Positions 11,960 through 18,629 of a DNA stretch of 48,841 bases are shown piece after piece. The stretch lies in NCBI GenBank assembly GCA_035760645.1, contig DASTSO010000038.1, positions 1 through 48,841 of the forward strand, in the 5' to 3' direction. The position numbers were made by a program, and so were the translations under genes. The notes beneath the pieces are model-generated. The model did not search any database. It was given only the letters and a program-made list of their open reading frames with translations, and had not been told where the DNA came from. This DNA is from DASSTY01 sp035760645 (GTDB taxonomy: Bacteria > Gemmatimonadota > Gemmatimonadetes > Gemmatimonadales > GWC2-71-9). Numbering within the stretch: position 1 is the first letter of the stretch; each line of letters starts with the position of its first letter.

Positions 11960-12795
11960 GCCGATCGCGTGGGCGGCGCTGCTAGCAGCGCGCTAGCAGC
12001 GCCGCGCCCGATGAGGGCCCGCGGGGGCATCCCCCAGCGGGCCCTCACCGCGTCGGTGAAGTGGGCGTGCGAGGCGAAGCCCGCGTCGTGCGCGACGGCC
12101 GAAAGGGAGCGCGCGGGATCGGCCGCGAGCCGGTCGAGCGCGACGGCGAGCCGGCGCCGCAGCAGGTACTCGCGGAGCGGGACGCCCAGGAGCCGCCGGA
12201 GGGCGCGGCTCAGGGCCCAGGGCGTGGTCCCGGTCGTGCGGGCCAGCGCGCCGAGCGACGGCGGCGCGCCGTCCGGGGCGTCAGCGACGGCGGCGAGCGC
12301 ATCGAGGGCCGCGAGTCGGAGCGCCGTGCTCCCCGGCGGCGGCGCCGGCGCGTCGTGGACGATCGCGGCCGCGAGCTCCAGCGTCAGCTCCTCCCGGGCG
12401 AGCGCGTCGCACCACCCGGCGTGCTCGGCGCGCTGGAGCCGGTAATGCGCCAGCAGCGCCGCCGGCGACAGCGCCCGCACCCTGCTCGCGCGGGGCGCGG
12501 GCACTCCCGCCGCCCCGAGCACGACGATGGTGGCCCGGGCGGGTCCCGGCGCCGACCGCCCGGCCCCGGTGCCGCTCTCGGCGCCGGCGAGGGCGAGCGG
12601 CTCGCCGGGCCGCGTCACGAGCGCCGTCGCCGGGAGCACCGTGGCGCGCCGCCCGTCGGTGCGCCGCACCACCGTGCCGCCCCGCGGGAGGAGCAGCAGC
12701 GTGCCCGCCTCGGCCGCCGGCTCGGCGTGCCGGCCGTCGCATCGCCAGGCGCCGGCGGTCAGGGCTTCGGTCGTGATCCAGGAGGTGAGCGGCAT
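11947..12795 (-). CDS. AraC-family transcriptional regulator
   Basis: 282 residues from ATG 12795. The N-terminal half is a cupin-like ligand-binding region (GTLLLLPRGGTVVRRTDG and the strands that follow). The C-terminal ~100 residues are the two-HTH AraC DNA-binding domain: SLGALARTTGTTPWALSRAL, then VPLREYLLRRRLAVALDRLA, then SLSAVAHDAGFASHAHFTDA with WGMPPRALIG. The ligand is unknown. It is convergent with fadJ, so proximity does not make it the fad regulator; the divergent epimerase gene is the more usual kind of target. TATCTTTC at 12810-12805 lies only nine bases before the ATG, so the message should be nearly leaderless. Confidence 0.87.
   Translation of the reverse strand: MPLTSWITTEALTAGAWRCDGRHAEPAAEAGTLLLLPRGGTVVRRTDGRRATVLPATALVTRPGEPLALAGAESGTGAGRSAPGPARATIVVLGAAGVPAPRASRVRALSPAALLAHYRLQRAEHAGWCDALAREELTLELAAAIVHDAPAPPPGSTALRLAALDALAAVADAPDGAPPSLGALARTTGTTPWALSRALRRLLGVPLREYLLRRRLAVALDRLAADPARSLSAVAHDAGFASHAHFTDAVRARWGMPPRALIGRGAASALLAAPPTRSAQSL
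11973..12005 (+). terminator. Hairpin downstream of fadJ inside the AraC gene
   Basis: A 14-bp perfect stem (11973-11986 with 11992-12005) and a five-base loop AGCGC begin 13 bases after the fadJ stop. The same DNA codes the Ala/Leu-rich C-terminus of the AraC protein on the other strand. Confidence 0.6.
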
Positions 12796-12804
12796 GACCG
12801 TCGA

Positions 12805-12810
12805 AAGATA
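12805..12810 (-). promoter_or_regulatory. Putative -10 element of the AraC gene
   Basis: TATCTTTCGA on the minus strand, nine bases before ATG 12795, with TTG about 19 bases upstream. It resembles the element before the HNH gene (TATCTTTCGG with TTG 18 bases upstream). Confidence 0.45.
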
Positions 12811-12871
12811 GCGGCAGGATCGGGTGCAAGATCGTGGAAGCCGGGCACCGGCTCCGCCGGCACCTTTCGGC

Positions 12872-13831
12872 ATGCCCACACCCCAGCTCTCCTCCCCACT
12901 GCACGTCTTCGTCACCGGCGCCACCGGCTACGTCGGCGGGGCGATCGCGCGCGCGCTCCTGGCGCGCGGCCACCGCGTCACCGCCCTCGTCCGCTCGGCC
13001 GACCGGGCGCGCCTGCTGCCGCCCGGCGTGTATCCGGTGACCGGAGATCTCGCCGCCCCCGCCGCGTGGCTCCGCGCGGCCGCCGACGCCGATGTGGCGA
13101 TCCACGCCGCCTTCGAGTACGCCGCCGGGGCGGAGCGCCCCGAGCCCGACTGGATCACGACGGGCGCGCTCCTCGCCCTCGCGGAGGGCCCGGCCCACCG
13201 CCTGTGCCGCGTCGTCTACACCTCGAACGCCTACCTGCTCGGCGATCATCCCGAGCCCCCGGTGGACGAGGTCACGGCGCCGGCCGCGCCCCCGTGCGGC
13301 GACACCCCCCTCGATCGCCGCGCGCTCGAGCGCTTGGTGCTCCGGAGCGGCGGCACCGTCGTGCGCCTCGGCATGGTCTACGGTGCGGCGGCCGACGCGC
13401 CGATGGGCGGGACGTTCCCGCTGCTCCTCGAGGGGCTGGTCGCGGGACGGCCGCTGGCGGCGCTACGGGCGCTCACCACGCGCTGGTCGCTCGTGCACCT
13501 CGCCGACGTGGCGGAGCTCTACGTGCGCGCCGTCGAGGCGCCGCCCGGCCCGCTCGGCGCGCTGCACGCGACCGACGGCACGCCGCTCGCCGTGCCGGCC
13601 GTGCTCGATCTCCTCGGTGCCGCCCTCGCCGCCGCGGGCGTGCCGTGCGCCCCGCCGGGCTCGGCGCCCGACGCGGGCTTCGAGGCCGGGCACCTGGGCC
13701 GGTTGGCGCGCGACGTCGCCGTGATCCCGCTGCGCGCGCTCGCCCTGGGCTGGCGGCCGGGGGTGCCCTCGCTCGAGACCGGCGCGCTCGAGACGGTGCG
13801 GGCCTGGGCCGCGCGGGGGGCGCTGCCGTGA
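12872..13831 (+). CDS. NAD(P)-dependent epimerase/dehydratase (extended SDR)
   Basis: 319 residues from ATG 12872. The N-terminal nucleotide motif is VFVTGATGYVGGAIARALL (TGxxGxxG of extended short-chain dehydrogenases), followed by TGDL at the cofactor-adenine position and the strand 4 motif DVAIHAA. The usual YxxxK pair is not evident: the region VVYTSNAYLLGDHPEPPVDE precedes DRRALERLVL, where a YxxxK Lys would be expected, so catalysis may be altered. The C-terminal part (RWSLVHLADVAELYVRAVEA) is the conserved substrate-side helix. It is translationally coupled (GTGA) to the SMP-30-like lipoprotein gene. CACCTTTC six bases before the ATG hints at a leaderless start. Confidence 0.8.
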   Translation: MPTPQLSSPLHVFVTGATGYVGGAIARALLARGHRVTALVRSADRARLLPPGVYPVTGDLAAPAAWLRAAADADVAIHAAFEYAAGAERPEPDWITTGALLALAEGPAHRLCRVVYTSNAYLLGDHPEPPVDEVTAPAAPPCGDTPLDRRALERLVLRSGGTVVRLGMVYGAAADAPMGGTFPLLLEGLVAGRPLAALRALTTRWSLVHLADVAELYVRAVEAPPGPLGALHATDGTPLAVPAVLDLLGAALAAAGVPCAPPGSAPDAGFEAGHLGRLARDVAVIPLRALALGWRPGVPSLETGALETVRAWAARGALP

Positions 13832-14811
13832 CCGCGCTCGGCCGCCGCCCCGTTCCGCTCGCCGTCGCGCTCACCGCCGTGCTGGCGGCCTGCGGCCGTC
13901 CCGCGTCGCGGGCCGCACCCGCACGAGAAGCGGCGGCCCCGGCGCCGCTCGTCGCCGGCGACACGGCCTACCTCGTGGTCGCCGACACCCTGGTGCCGGA
14001 GGCGATCGCGCGCGCCGGACCGCGCCTCTTTCTCGGGAGCATCGCGCAGCGGCGCGTCTACCTGGCGGATGCCACGGCAGGGACGTCGCAGGCCCGGCCC
14101 TGGTCGCCCGAGCTGGGCGGGCCGGTGCTCGGGCTCGAGGTGGACTCGGTGCGGGGCTGGCTCTGGGCGGCCGTCATGCGGCCGGCCGGCCGGGGCGCCG
14201 GCGCGATCGTCGCGCTGCGGCTCGCCGACGGCACGGTGGCGCGGCGCGTGGCGCTGCCGCCGGGCGCGCATCTGCCCAACGATCTCGCGCTGCGCGCCGA
14301 CGGCGTCCTCTTCGTCACCGACACCGACGGTGGCGGCGTGTGGTCGCTCGCACCCGGCGATACCGCGCTCCGGCTCGCCGTCCCGGCGGCCGACGGCTGG
14401 CGGGAGCCGAACGGCATCGCGCTCGGCCCCGACGGCGTGCTCTACGTCGCGTACGCGGAGGGCATCCGCGCCGGCGTGCCGGAGTCGGAGCCGCTGGCGC
14501 CGCTCCGCGGTCCCGCGACCCTCGAGCTCGGCGGCATCGACGGACTCTATCGGGCGGCCGACGGGCTGGTCGGCATCCAGCGCGTCGGCGACGTGGACCA
14601 GGTGGTGCACGTCCGTCTGGCGCGCGACCAGCGCACCGTCTCGCGCGTGACGGTGCTGGAGCGCCGGCATCCGGCGTACACTGCGCCGACCACGGGCCTG
14701 GTCACCGGCGACACGCTGCTCTACCTCGCCAACAGCCAGATCCCCGGCTGGAAGCAGCGCGCCGCCGTCGGAGACACGACGGTGGTGCTCCGGGTGATCC
14801 TGGCCGACTGA
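13828..14811 (+). CDS. SMP-30/gluconolactonase-like beta-propeller lipoprotein
   Basis: 327 residues from GTG 13828, overlapping the epimerase stop by four bases. The signal is LAVALTAVLAAC with a lipobox ending LAAC, so it is anchored in the envelope. The mature part has six-bladed propeller features of the SMP-30/gluconolaconase/LRE family: HLPNDLALRADGVLFVTDTD and WREPNGIALGPDGVLYVAYA are the repeated PNG/D-x-A-L-x-x-DG-x-L-x-V-x-D blocks that hold metal ligands. Probable activity is hydrolysis of a lactone or ester, or sensing of a sugar; no substrate can be named. Pairing with an SDR epimerase suggests a joint carbohydrate step across the membrane, which is inference. Confidence 0.75.
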   Translation: MTALGRRPVPLAVALTAVLAACGRPASRAAPAREAAAPAPLVAGDTAYLVVADTLVPEAIARAGPRLFLGSIAQRRVYLADATAGTSQARPWSPELGGPVLGLEVDSVRGWLWAAVMRPAGRGAGAIVALRLADGTVARRVALPPGAHLPNDLALRADGVLFVTDTDGGGVWSLAPGDTALRLAVPAADGWREPNGIALGPDGVLYVAYAEGIRAGVPESEPLAPLRGPATLELGGIDGLYRAADGLVGIQRVGDVDQVVHVRLARDQRTVSRVTVLERRHPAYTAPTTGLVTGDTLLYLANSQIPGWKQRAAVGDTTVVLRVILAD

Positions 14812-14842
14812 ACCGGGCGCGGCGCGGGTATATCTTTGGCCC
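14809..14842 (+). promoter_or_regulatory. Leaderless promoter of the decarboxylase-Rieske operon
   Basis: GAACCGGG at 14810 and TATCTTTG at 14831 are 21 bases apart, and ATG 14843 lies six bases after TATCTT. The ECF sigma gene promoter (35980/36001/36013) has the same three elements at the same spacings. With transcription starting six or seven bases after the box, the mRNA would begin at the ATG. Confidence 0.55.
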
Positions 14843-16360
14843 ATGCCTTCGCCCGACTCCCTTGCCGTCGGCCCGACCGACGGTACCACCGCTGGTAGCA
14901 CCGCCGCTGCTCGCCTCGCCTACGAGCAGGACACCGCCCTCGAGGCCGGGGCCGAGTTCCTGCGTCTCACCGCCGACTACCTCGCCGCCACGCGCGCGGG
15001 CGAGGGACCCGTGTCCACCGGGCTCGACTCGGCCGCACTCGATGCGCGCTTCGACGAGCCGCTGCCGCGCGAGGGCCGGCCGCTCGAGGAGATCGCGGCG
15101 CGCCTCGCGCGCGACGTCGTCGCCGACGCGAACCGGCTCATGCACCCGATGTACCTCGGCCACCAGGTCTCGGCGCCGCTGCCGGCGGCGGTGTGGGCCG
15201 AGCCGCTCGTGGCGGCGCTCAACCAGTCGCTCGCCGTGCGCGAGATGTCGCCGACGGCGACCGCGGTCGAGCAGCGCCTGGTGCGCTGGATGTGCGAGTT
15301 GCTGGGCTATGGGCCCGCGGCGGGCGGCACCCTCACCTCGGGCGGCACCGAGGCGACCTTCACCGCGCTCCTCGCCGCGCGCGCCGCCGCGCTGCCGGAT
15401 GCGTGGGAGCAGGGCGTCGGCCCGAATCCGCCGGTCGTCGTGTGCGGCGAGCACGCGCACTACGCCGTCACCCGCGCCGTCGCCGAGCTGGGCCTCGGGA
15501 CCCGGCGCGCCATCGCGGTGCCCTCGCGCGAGTGGCGGATGGACACCGACGCGCTCCGCGCGACGCTCGACGACCTCGCGCGCGCCGGCACGCCCGTCAT
15601 GGCCGTCGTCGCCACCGCCGGCTCGACCGCCACGGGCGCATTCGACGACCTCGAGACGATCGGCCGGCTCTGCGACGCGCGCGGGCTCTGGCTGCACGTG
15701 GACGGCGCGCACGGCGCCTCGGCGCTCCTCTCGGAGACGCAGCGGGATCGGCTGCGCGGCATCGAGCGCGCGCGCTCGGTGGCGTGGGACGCGCACAAGA
15801 TGATGCTCCTTCCCCTGTCGGCCGGGATGCTCCTCGTGCGCGACGAGCGCGACCTCGACGCCGCGTTCGCGCAGCGCGCACCCTACCTCTTCCACGCGGG
15901 CCCCGCGGGGCGCGTGGTGGACCAGGGCGTGCGCAGCTTCCTCTGCTCGCGCCGCGCCGACGTGCTCAAGGTGTGGGTGGCGCTGCAGCGCTACGGTGCC
16001 GACGGCATCGGCGCGCTCTACGACTACCTCTGCGGCCTCGCGGCGACGCTGCACGCGCGCCTCGAGGCGCGCGCCGACTTCGAGGCGATCCACGCGCCGG
16101 CGTCGAACATCCTCTGCTTCCGCTGGCGGGGGCCGCACGCGCCGGACGATCCGCGGCTCGACGCGCTCAACCTCGCGCTCCGCGAGCGCTACAACCGGAG
16201 CGGGGCGGGGTGGATCACCACCACGCTCCTTGGCGGCCGCCGCGTGCTGCGGGTGACGATCATGAACCCGCGCACGACGCCCGCGCATCTCGACCGGCTG
16301 CTCGACGGCCTCTCGGCCGAGGGCCGGGCGCTGCTCAGCGAGGGAGGAGGCGTGACGTGA
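14843..16360 (+). CDS. Group II pyridoxal-phosphate-dependent decarboxylase
   Basis: 505 residues, normal for this family. Residues 100-130 (MHPMYLGHQVSAPLPAAVWA) match the N-terminal substrate region of group II amino-acid decarboxylases. GGTLTSGGTEATFTALLAAR is the phosphate-binding block, LHVDGAHGAS is the Asp/Ala pair that holds the pyridine ring, and VAWDAHKMMLLPLSAGMLLV contains the Schiff-base Lys319 in the DAHK motif. Members decarboxylate Glu, Tyr, Dopa, His, diaminobutyrate or aspartate; the substrate cannot be fixed here. It is coupled by a GTGA overlap to a Rieske oxygenase, suggesting that the amine made here, or a derivative, is the next substrate. No transporter or regulator is linked. 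Confidence 0.88.
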   Translation: MPSPDSLAVGPTDGTTAGSTAAARLAYEQDTALEAGAEFLRLTADYLAATRAGEGPVSTGLDSAALDARFDEPLPREGRPLEEIAARLARDVVADANRLMHPMYLGHQVSAPLPAAVWAEPLVAALNQSLAVREMSPTATAVEQRLVRWMCELLGYGPAAGGTLTSGGTEATFTALLAARAAALPDAWEQGVGPNPPVVVCGEHAHYAVTRAVAELGLGTRRAIAVPSREWRMDTDALRATLDDLARAGTPVMAVVATAGSTATGAFDDLETIGRLCDARGLWLHVDGAHGASALLSETQRDRLRGIERARSVAWDAHKMMLLPLSAGMLLVRDERDLDAAFAQRAPYLFHAGPAGRVVDQGVRSFLCSRRADVLKVWVALQRYGADGIGALYDYLCGLAATLHARLEARADFEAIHAPASNILCFRWRGPHAPDDPRLDALNLALRERYNRSGAGWITTTLLGGRRVLRVTIMNPRTTPAHLDRLLDGLSAEGRALLSEGGGVT

Positions 16361-17529
16361 CGACCCAGCTGCCCTACCCGATCCCGCCGGCCGCCGCGCC
16401 GCGGCCGCGCCCGCTCGCGCTCCCGCCGCTCGATCCGGCCGACCTCGCGGTCGAGCCGCTCGCCCGCGCGGCGACGCTGCCGTCGGCGTGGTACGTGGAC
16501 CCCGCGTTCCACGCGGTGGACCGCGAGGCCGTCTTCGCGCGGAGCTGGCAGGGCGTGGGCGACGCGAGCCAGGTCGGGCGGCCGGGGCAGTATCTCGTGG
16601 CGACCGTGGCGGACGATCCCGTCATCGTCGTGCGCGGGAAGGACGGCGTGCTGCGCGCCTTCTACAACGTCTGCCGCCACCGGGCCGGGCCGCTCGCGCT
16701 CGAGGACGGGTGCGCCAACGCGCTCCAGTGCAAGTACCACGGCTGGACCTACCTGCTCGACGGCACCTTGCGCGGGGTGCCGGCGATGGACCGCACCGAG
16801 CTCTTCGACCGGAAGGACTTCGGGCTCATTCCCGTGCGGGTGGCGGAGTGGGCGGGGCTCGTCTTCGTCTGCCTCGACGCCGCCGCGCCGCCGCTCGAGA
16901 CGTTCGTCACGGGGATCGCCGAGCGGATCGCGCCGATCCGGCTCGAGACGCTCCGCTTCGCGCGGCGGGTGGAGTACGAGGTGGCGGCCAACTGGAAGGT
17001 GTACGTCGACAACTACCTCGAGGGCTACCACGTCCCCTACGTGCACCCCGAGCTCGCGAAGCTGTACGACTACCAGCGCTACACGACGACCACCTTCCGC
17101 TGGTACTCCCTCCAGCACAGCCCGCTCGCGGGCGACAACCTCTACCGCCGGGGCGACGGGGCGGCCGGCGGGGACGAGGCGTTCTACTTCTGGCTCTGGC
17201 CCAACTTCATGTTCAACATCCTCCCGGGCCGGCTCCAGACCAACCTCGTCCTGCCCGCGGGGCCCGACCGCTGCCGGGTCGTCTTCCGCTATTTCTACGA
17301 CGACGTGGAGAGCGAGGCGGCGCGGGCGCGGATCGAGGAGGACGTGCGCTACAGCGACGCGGTGCAGGCGGAGGATGCCGAGATCTGCGCGCGGGTGCAG
17401 CAGGGCCTGGCGAGCCGCGCCTACGACCGCGGCCGCTTCTCGGTGAAATACGAGGAAGGGGTGTGGCACTTCCAGAGCCTGGTGCGGGAGGCGTACGCCA
17501 GGCTCTGGAGTGCCGAAGCAGGGGGCTAG
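16357..17529 (+). CDS. Aromatic-ring-hydroxylating-type Rieske oxygenase, alpha subunit
   Basis: 390 residues from GTG 16357, with GGAGGAGG upstream. The Rieske [2Fe-2S] ligands are Cys106-x-His108 and Cys125-x2-His128 (VCRHRAG; CKYHGWTY). The catalytic iron site is VDNYLEGYHVPYVHPEL with His225 and His230. The residue bridging Rieske and iron centres, Asp in naphthalene dioxygenase, is Glu222 here, as in the carnitine oxygenase CntA. The C-terminal half (FWLWPNFMFNILPGRLQTNL) is the SRPBCC substrate pocket. It would hydroxylate or demethylate a small substrate using electrons from an unlinked reductase. Its stop TAG shares the CTAG palindrome with the stop of the convergent histone-like gene. 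Confidence 0.88.
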   Translation: MTTQLPYPIPPAAAPRPRPLALPPLDPADLAVEPLARAATLPSAWYVDPAFHAVDREAVFARSWQGVGDASQVGRPGQYLVATVADDPVIVVRGKDGVLRAFYNVCRHRAGPLALEDGCANALQCKYHGWTYLLDGTLRGVPAMDRTELFDRKDFGLIPVRVAEWAGLVFVCLDAAAPPLETFVTGIAERIAPIRLETLRFARRVEYEVAANWKVYVDNYLEGYHVPYVHPELAKLYDYQRYTTTTFRWYSLQHSPLAGDNLYRRGDGAAGGDEAFYFWLWPNFMFNILPGRLQTNLVLPAGPDRCRVVFRYFYDDVESEAARARIEEDVRYSDAVQAEDAEICARVQQGLASRAYDRGRFSVKYEEGVWHFQSLVREAYARLWSAEAGG

Positions 17530-18104
17530 AGCCCGAGCGGCTCGGGGAGATCGTCCCCCGGGACCGGGCCCGAGGGGCGCGCCGGCCGGCGCGCGGTCCG
17601 CGGCCGGCGCTCGCGGCCCTCGCGGCGCTCGGCCCGGGCGTCGGACGCCTCGATCTTCTTGAGCGCGGCGTCGGCCAGCGCGGCGACGGCCAGCCGGCCG
17701 CCGGCCTTGAGCGCGGCGCCCGCGGCGGCGCCCACGGCGAGGCCGACGAGCGACTTCTTCTTGCGGTCCTGCTTCGCGAGCTTCTTCGCCATCTTCACCA
17801 CCTCGCGCGCCGTCGCCTGCGCCTCGCGCTCGGCGCGCCGCGTATCCACCCGGCCCTTCACCTCCTCGACCAGCGCGTCCACCTTCTTCGCCGCGGCCCG
17901 CCGCGCGGGCCGGGTGGTGCGCTCGACCGACTTCCCGACCGCCTTGCCGACGCGCGTGGCGCGCCGCTCGACCGCCTCGGCGGTGCGGCTGGCGGTGCGC
18001 GTCGCCGCGCGCGTGACCCGCTTGCGGCTGCGCTTGTCGACCAGCTTGGCGCTTTTCGTGGCTGCCTTGGTGAGCGTGCGCGAGACCGTGCGCTTGAGCG
18101 ACAT
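17526..18104 (-). CDS. Histone H1-like basic Ala/Lys/Arg-rich protein
   Basis: 192 residues from ATG 18104, with GGAGG seven bases upstream. Residues 1-75 are strongly basic and rich in Ala, Thr, Lys and Arg (SLKRTVSRTLTKAATKSA; RRAAAKK), like the tails of histone H1 and bacterial HctB-type proteins. The middle (about 75-115) is a likely amphipathic helix with alternating charges, followed by an Ala/Gly hydrophobic stretch (SLVGLAVGAAAGAALKAGG), then a second basic, Pro-rich tail ending EPLGL. DNA binding is plausible; the glycine-zipper-like centre could instead associate with a membrane. No family is recognised with certainty. Confidence 0.65.
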   Translation of the reverse strand: MSLKRTVSRTLTKAATKSAKLVDKRSRKRVTRAATRTASRTAEAVERRATRVGKAVGKSVERTTRPARRAAAKKVDALVEEVKGRVDTRRAEREAQATAREVVKMAKKLAKQDRKKKSLVGLAVGAAAGAALKAGGRLAVAALADAALKKIEASDARAERREGRERRPRTARRPARPSGPVPGDDLPEPLGL

Positions 18105-18214
18105 CGCGTCCTCCGGGAAGGTGGCGACCATGACCGACGAGATGCGTCCACGATGCGCGCGCGCCGCGCCGGGCGCGGTGACCCACCTCTCACTCTCCAC
18201 CTCCGGGCCCGCGT

Positions 18215-18222
18215 TATCTTGC
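18215..18222 (+). promoter_or_regulatory. Putative -10 element of the bacilliredoxin gene
   Basis: TATCTTGC lies 40 bases before ATG 18261, in the gap separating it from the divergent histone-like gene. CGACGAGGACGACC before the ATG supplies the ribosome-binding site. Confidence 0.45.
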
Positions 18223-18260
18223 GCGGGACCGCAAGGCGAGGCGGGGCGACGAGGACGACC

Positions 18261-18605
18261 ATGACGATGATGCGGCAGCTCACGACGCGACAGGAGATCG
18301 ACGGGGTGCTCGCCCACGAGGCGCCGGCGGTCATCTACAAGCACAGCACCCGCTGTCCCGTGAGTCTCGACGCCTACAACGAGATGCAGCGCTTCGTCGT
18401 CGCCCACCCCGACGTGCCCGTCTACCTGGTGGACGTCGTGCGGGATCGTCCCCTGTCGCAGTACGTCGCCGAGCGCACCCGCACGGTGCACCAGTCCCCC
18501 CAGGCCATCGTCCTCCTCGCCGGCGCCCCCGCGTGGTGCGGGTCCCACTACTCCGTCACCAGCCACGAGCTCGCGGCGCAGCTCGCGGCGCTGGAAGGAC
18601 GGTAG
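18261..18605 (+). CDS. Monothiol bacilliredoxin, YtxJ/BrxC family (DUF2847)
   Basis: 114 residues, single thioredoxin-fold domain. The redox motif is YKHSTRCPVSLDAY, with the single active Cys (TRCPVS) typical of YtxJ/BrxC. The cis-Pro region is HQSPQAIVL, preceded by VYLVDVVRDRPLSQYVAE. In Bacillus such proteins remove bacillithiol from S-bacillithiolated proteins, so the gene suggests that this organism makes bacillithiol or a similar low-molecular-weight thiol; no biosynthesis gene (bshA/B/C) is in the window. The start is ATG 18261 after CGACGAGGACGACC; an internal ATG follows at codon 3. It is convergent with the SPOR lipoprotein. Confidence 0.85.
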   Translation: MTMMRQLTTRQEIDGVLAHEAPAVIYKHSTRCPVSLDAYNEMQRFVVAHPDVPVYLVDVVRDRPLSQYVAERTRTVHQSPQAIVLLAGAPAWCGSHYSVTSHELAAQLAALEGR

Positions 18606-18622
18606 GAGCCCTCCGCCCGTCC
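18597..18622. terminator. Hairpin between bacilliredoxin and SPOR genes
   Basis: GGACGG (18597-18602) pairs with CCGTCC (18617-18622), and the stem can be extended by GG/CC after a bulged base. It lies between two convergent genes; a short, weak terminator candidate. Confidence 0.35.
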
Positions 18623-18629
18623 TCCCGGC

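Noticed and set aside
12872..14811. Epimerase and SMP-30 pair as a complete sugar-acid pathway
   Set aside because: The two enzymes are coupled, but no kinase, aldolase or transporter is present and the epimerase lacks a clear YxxxK pair.
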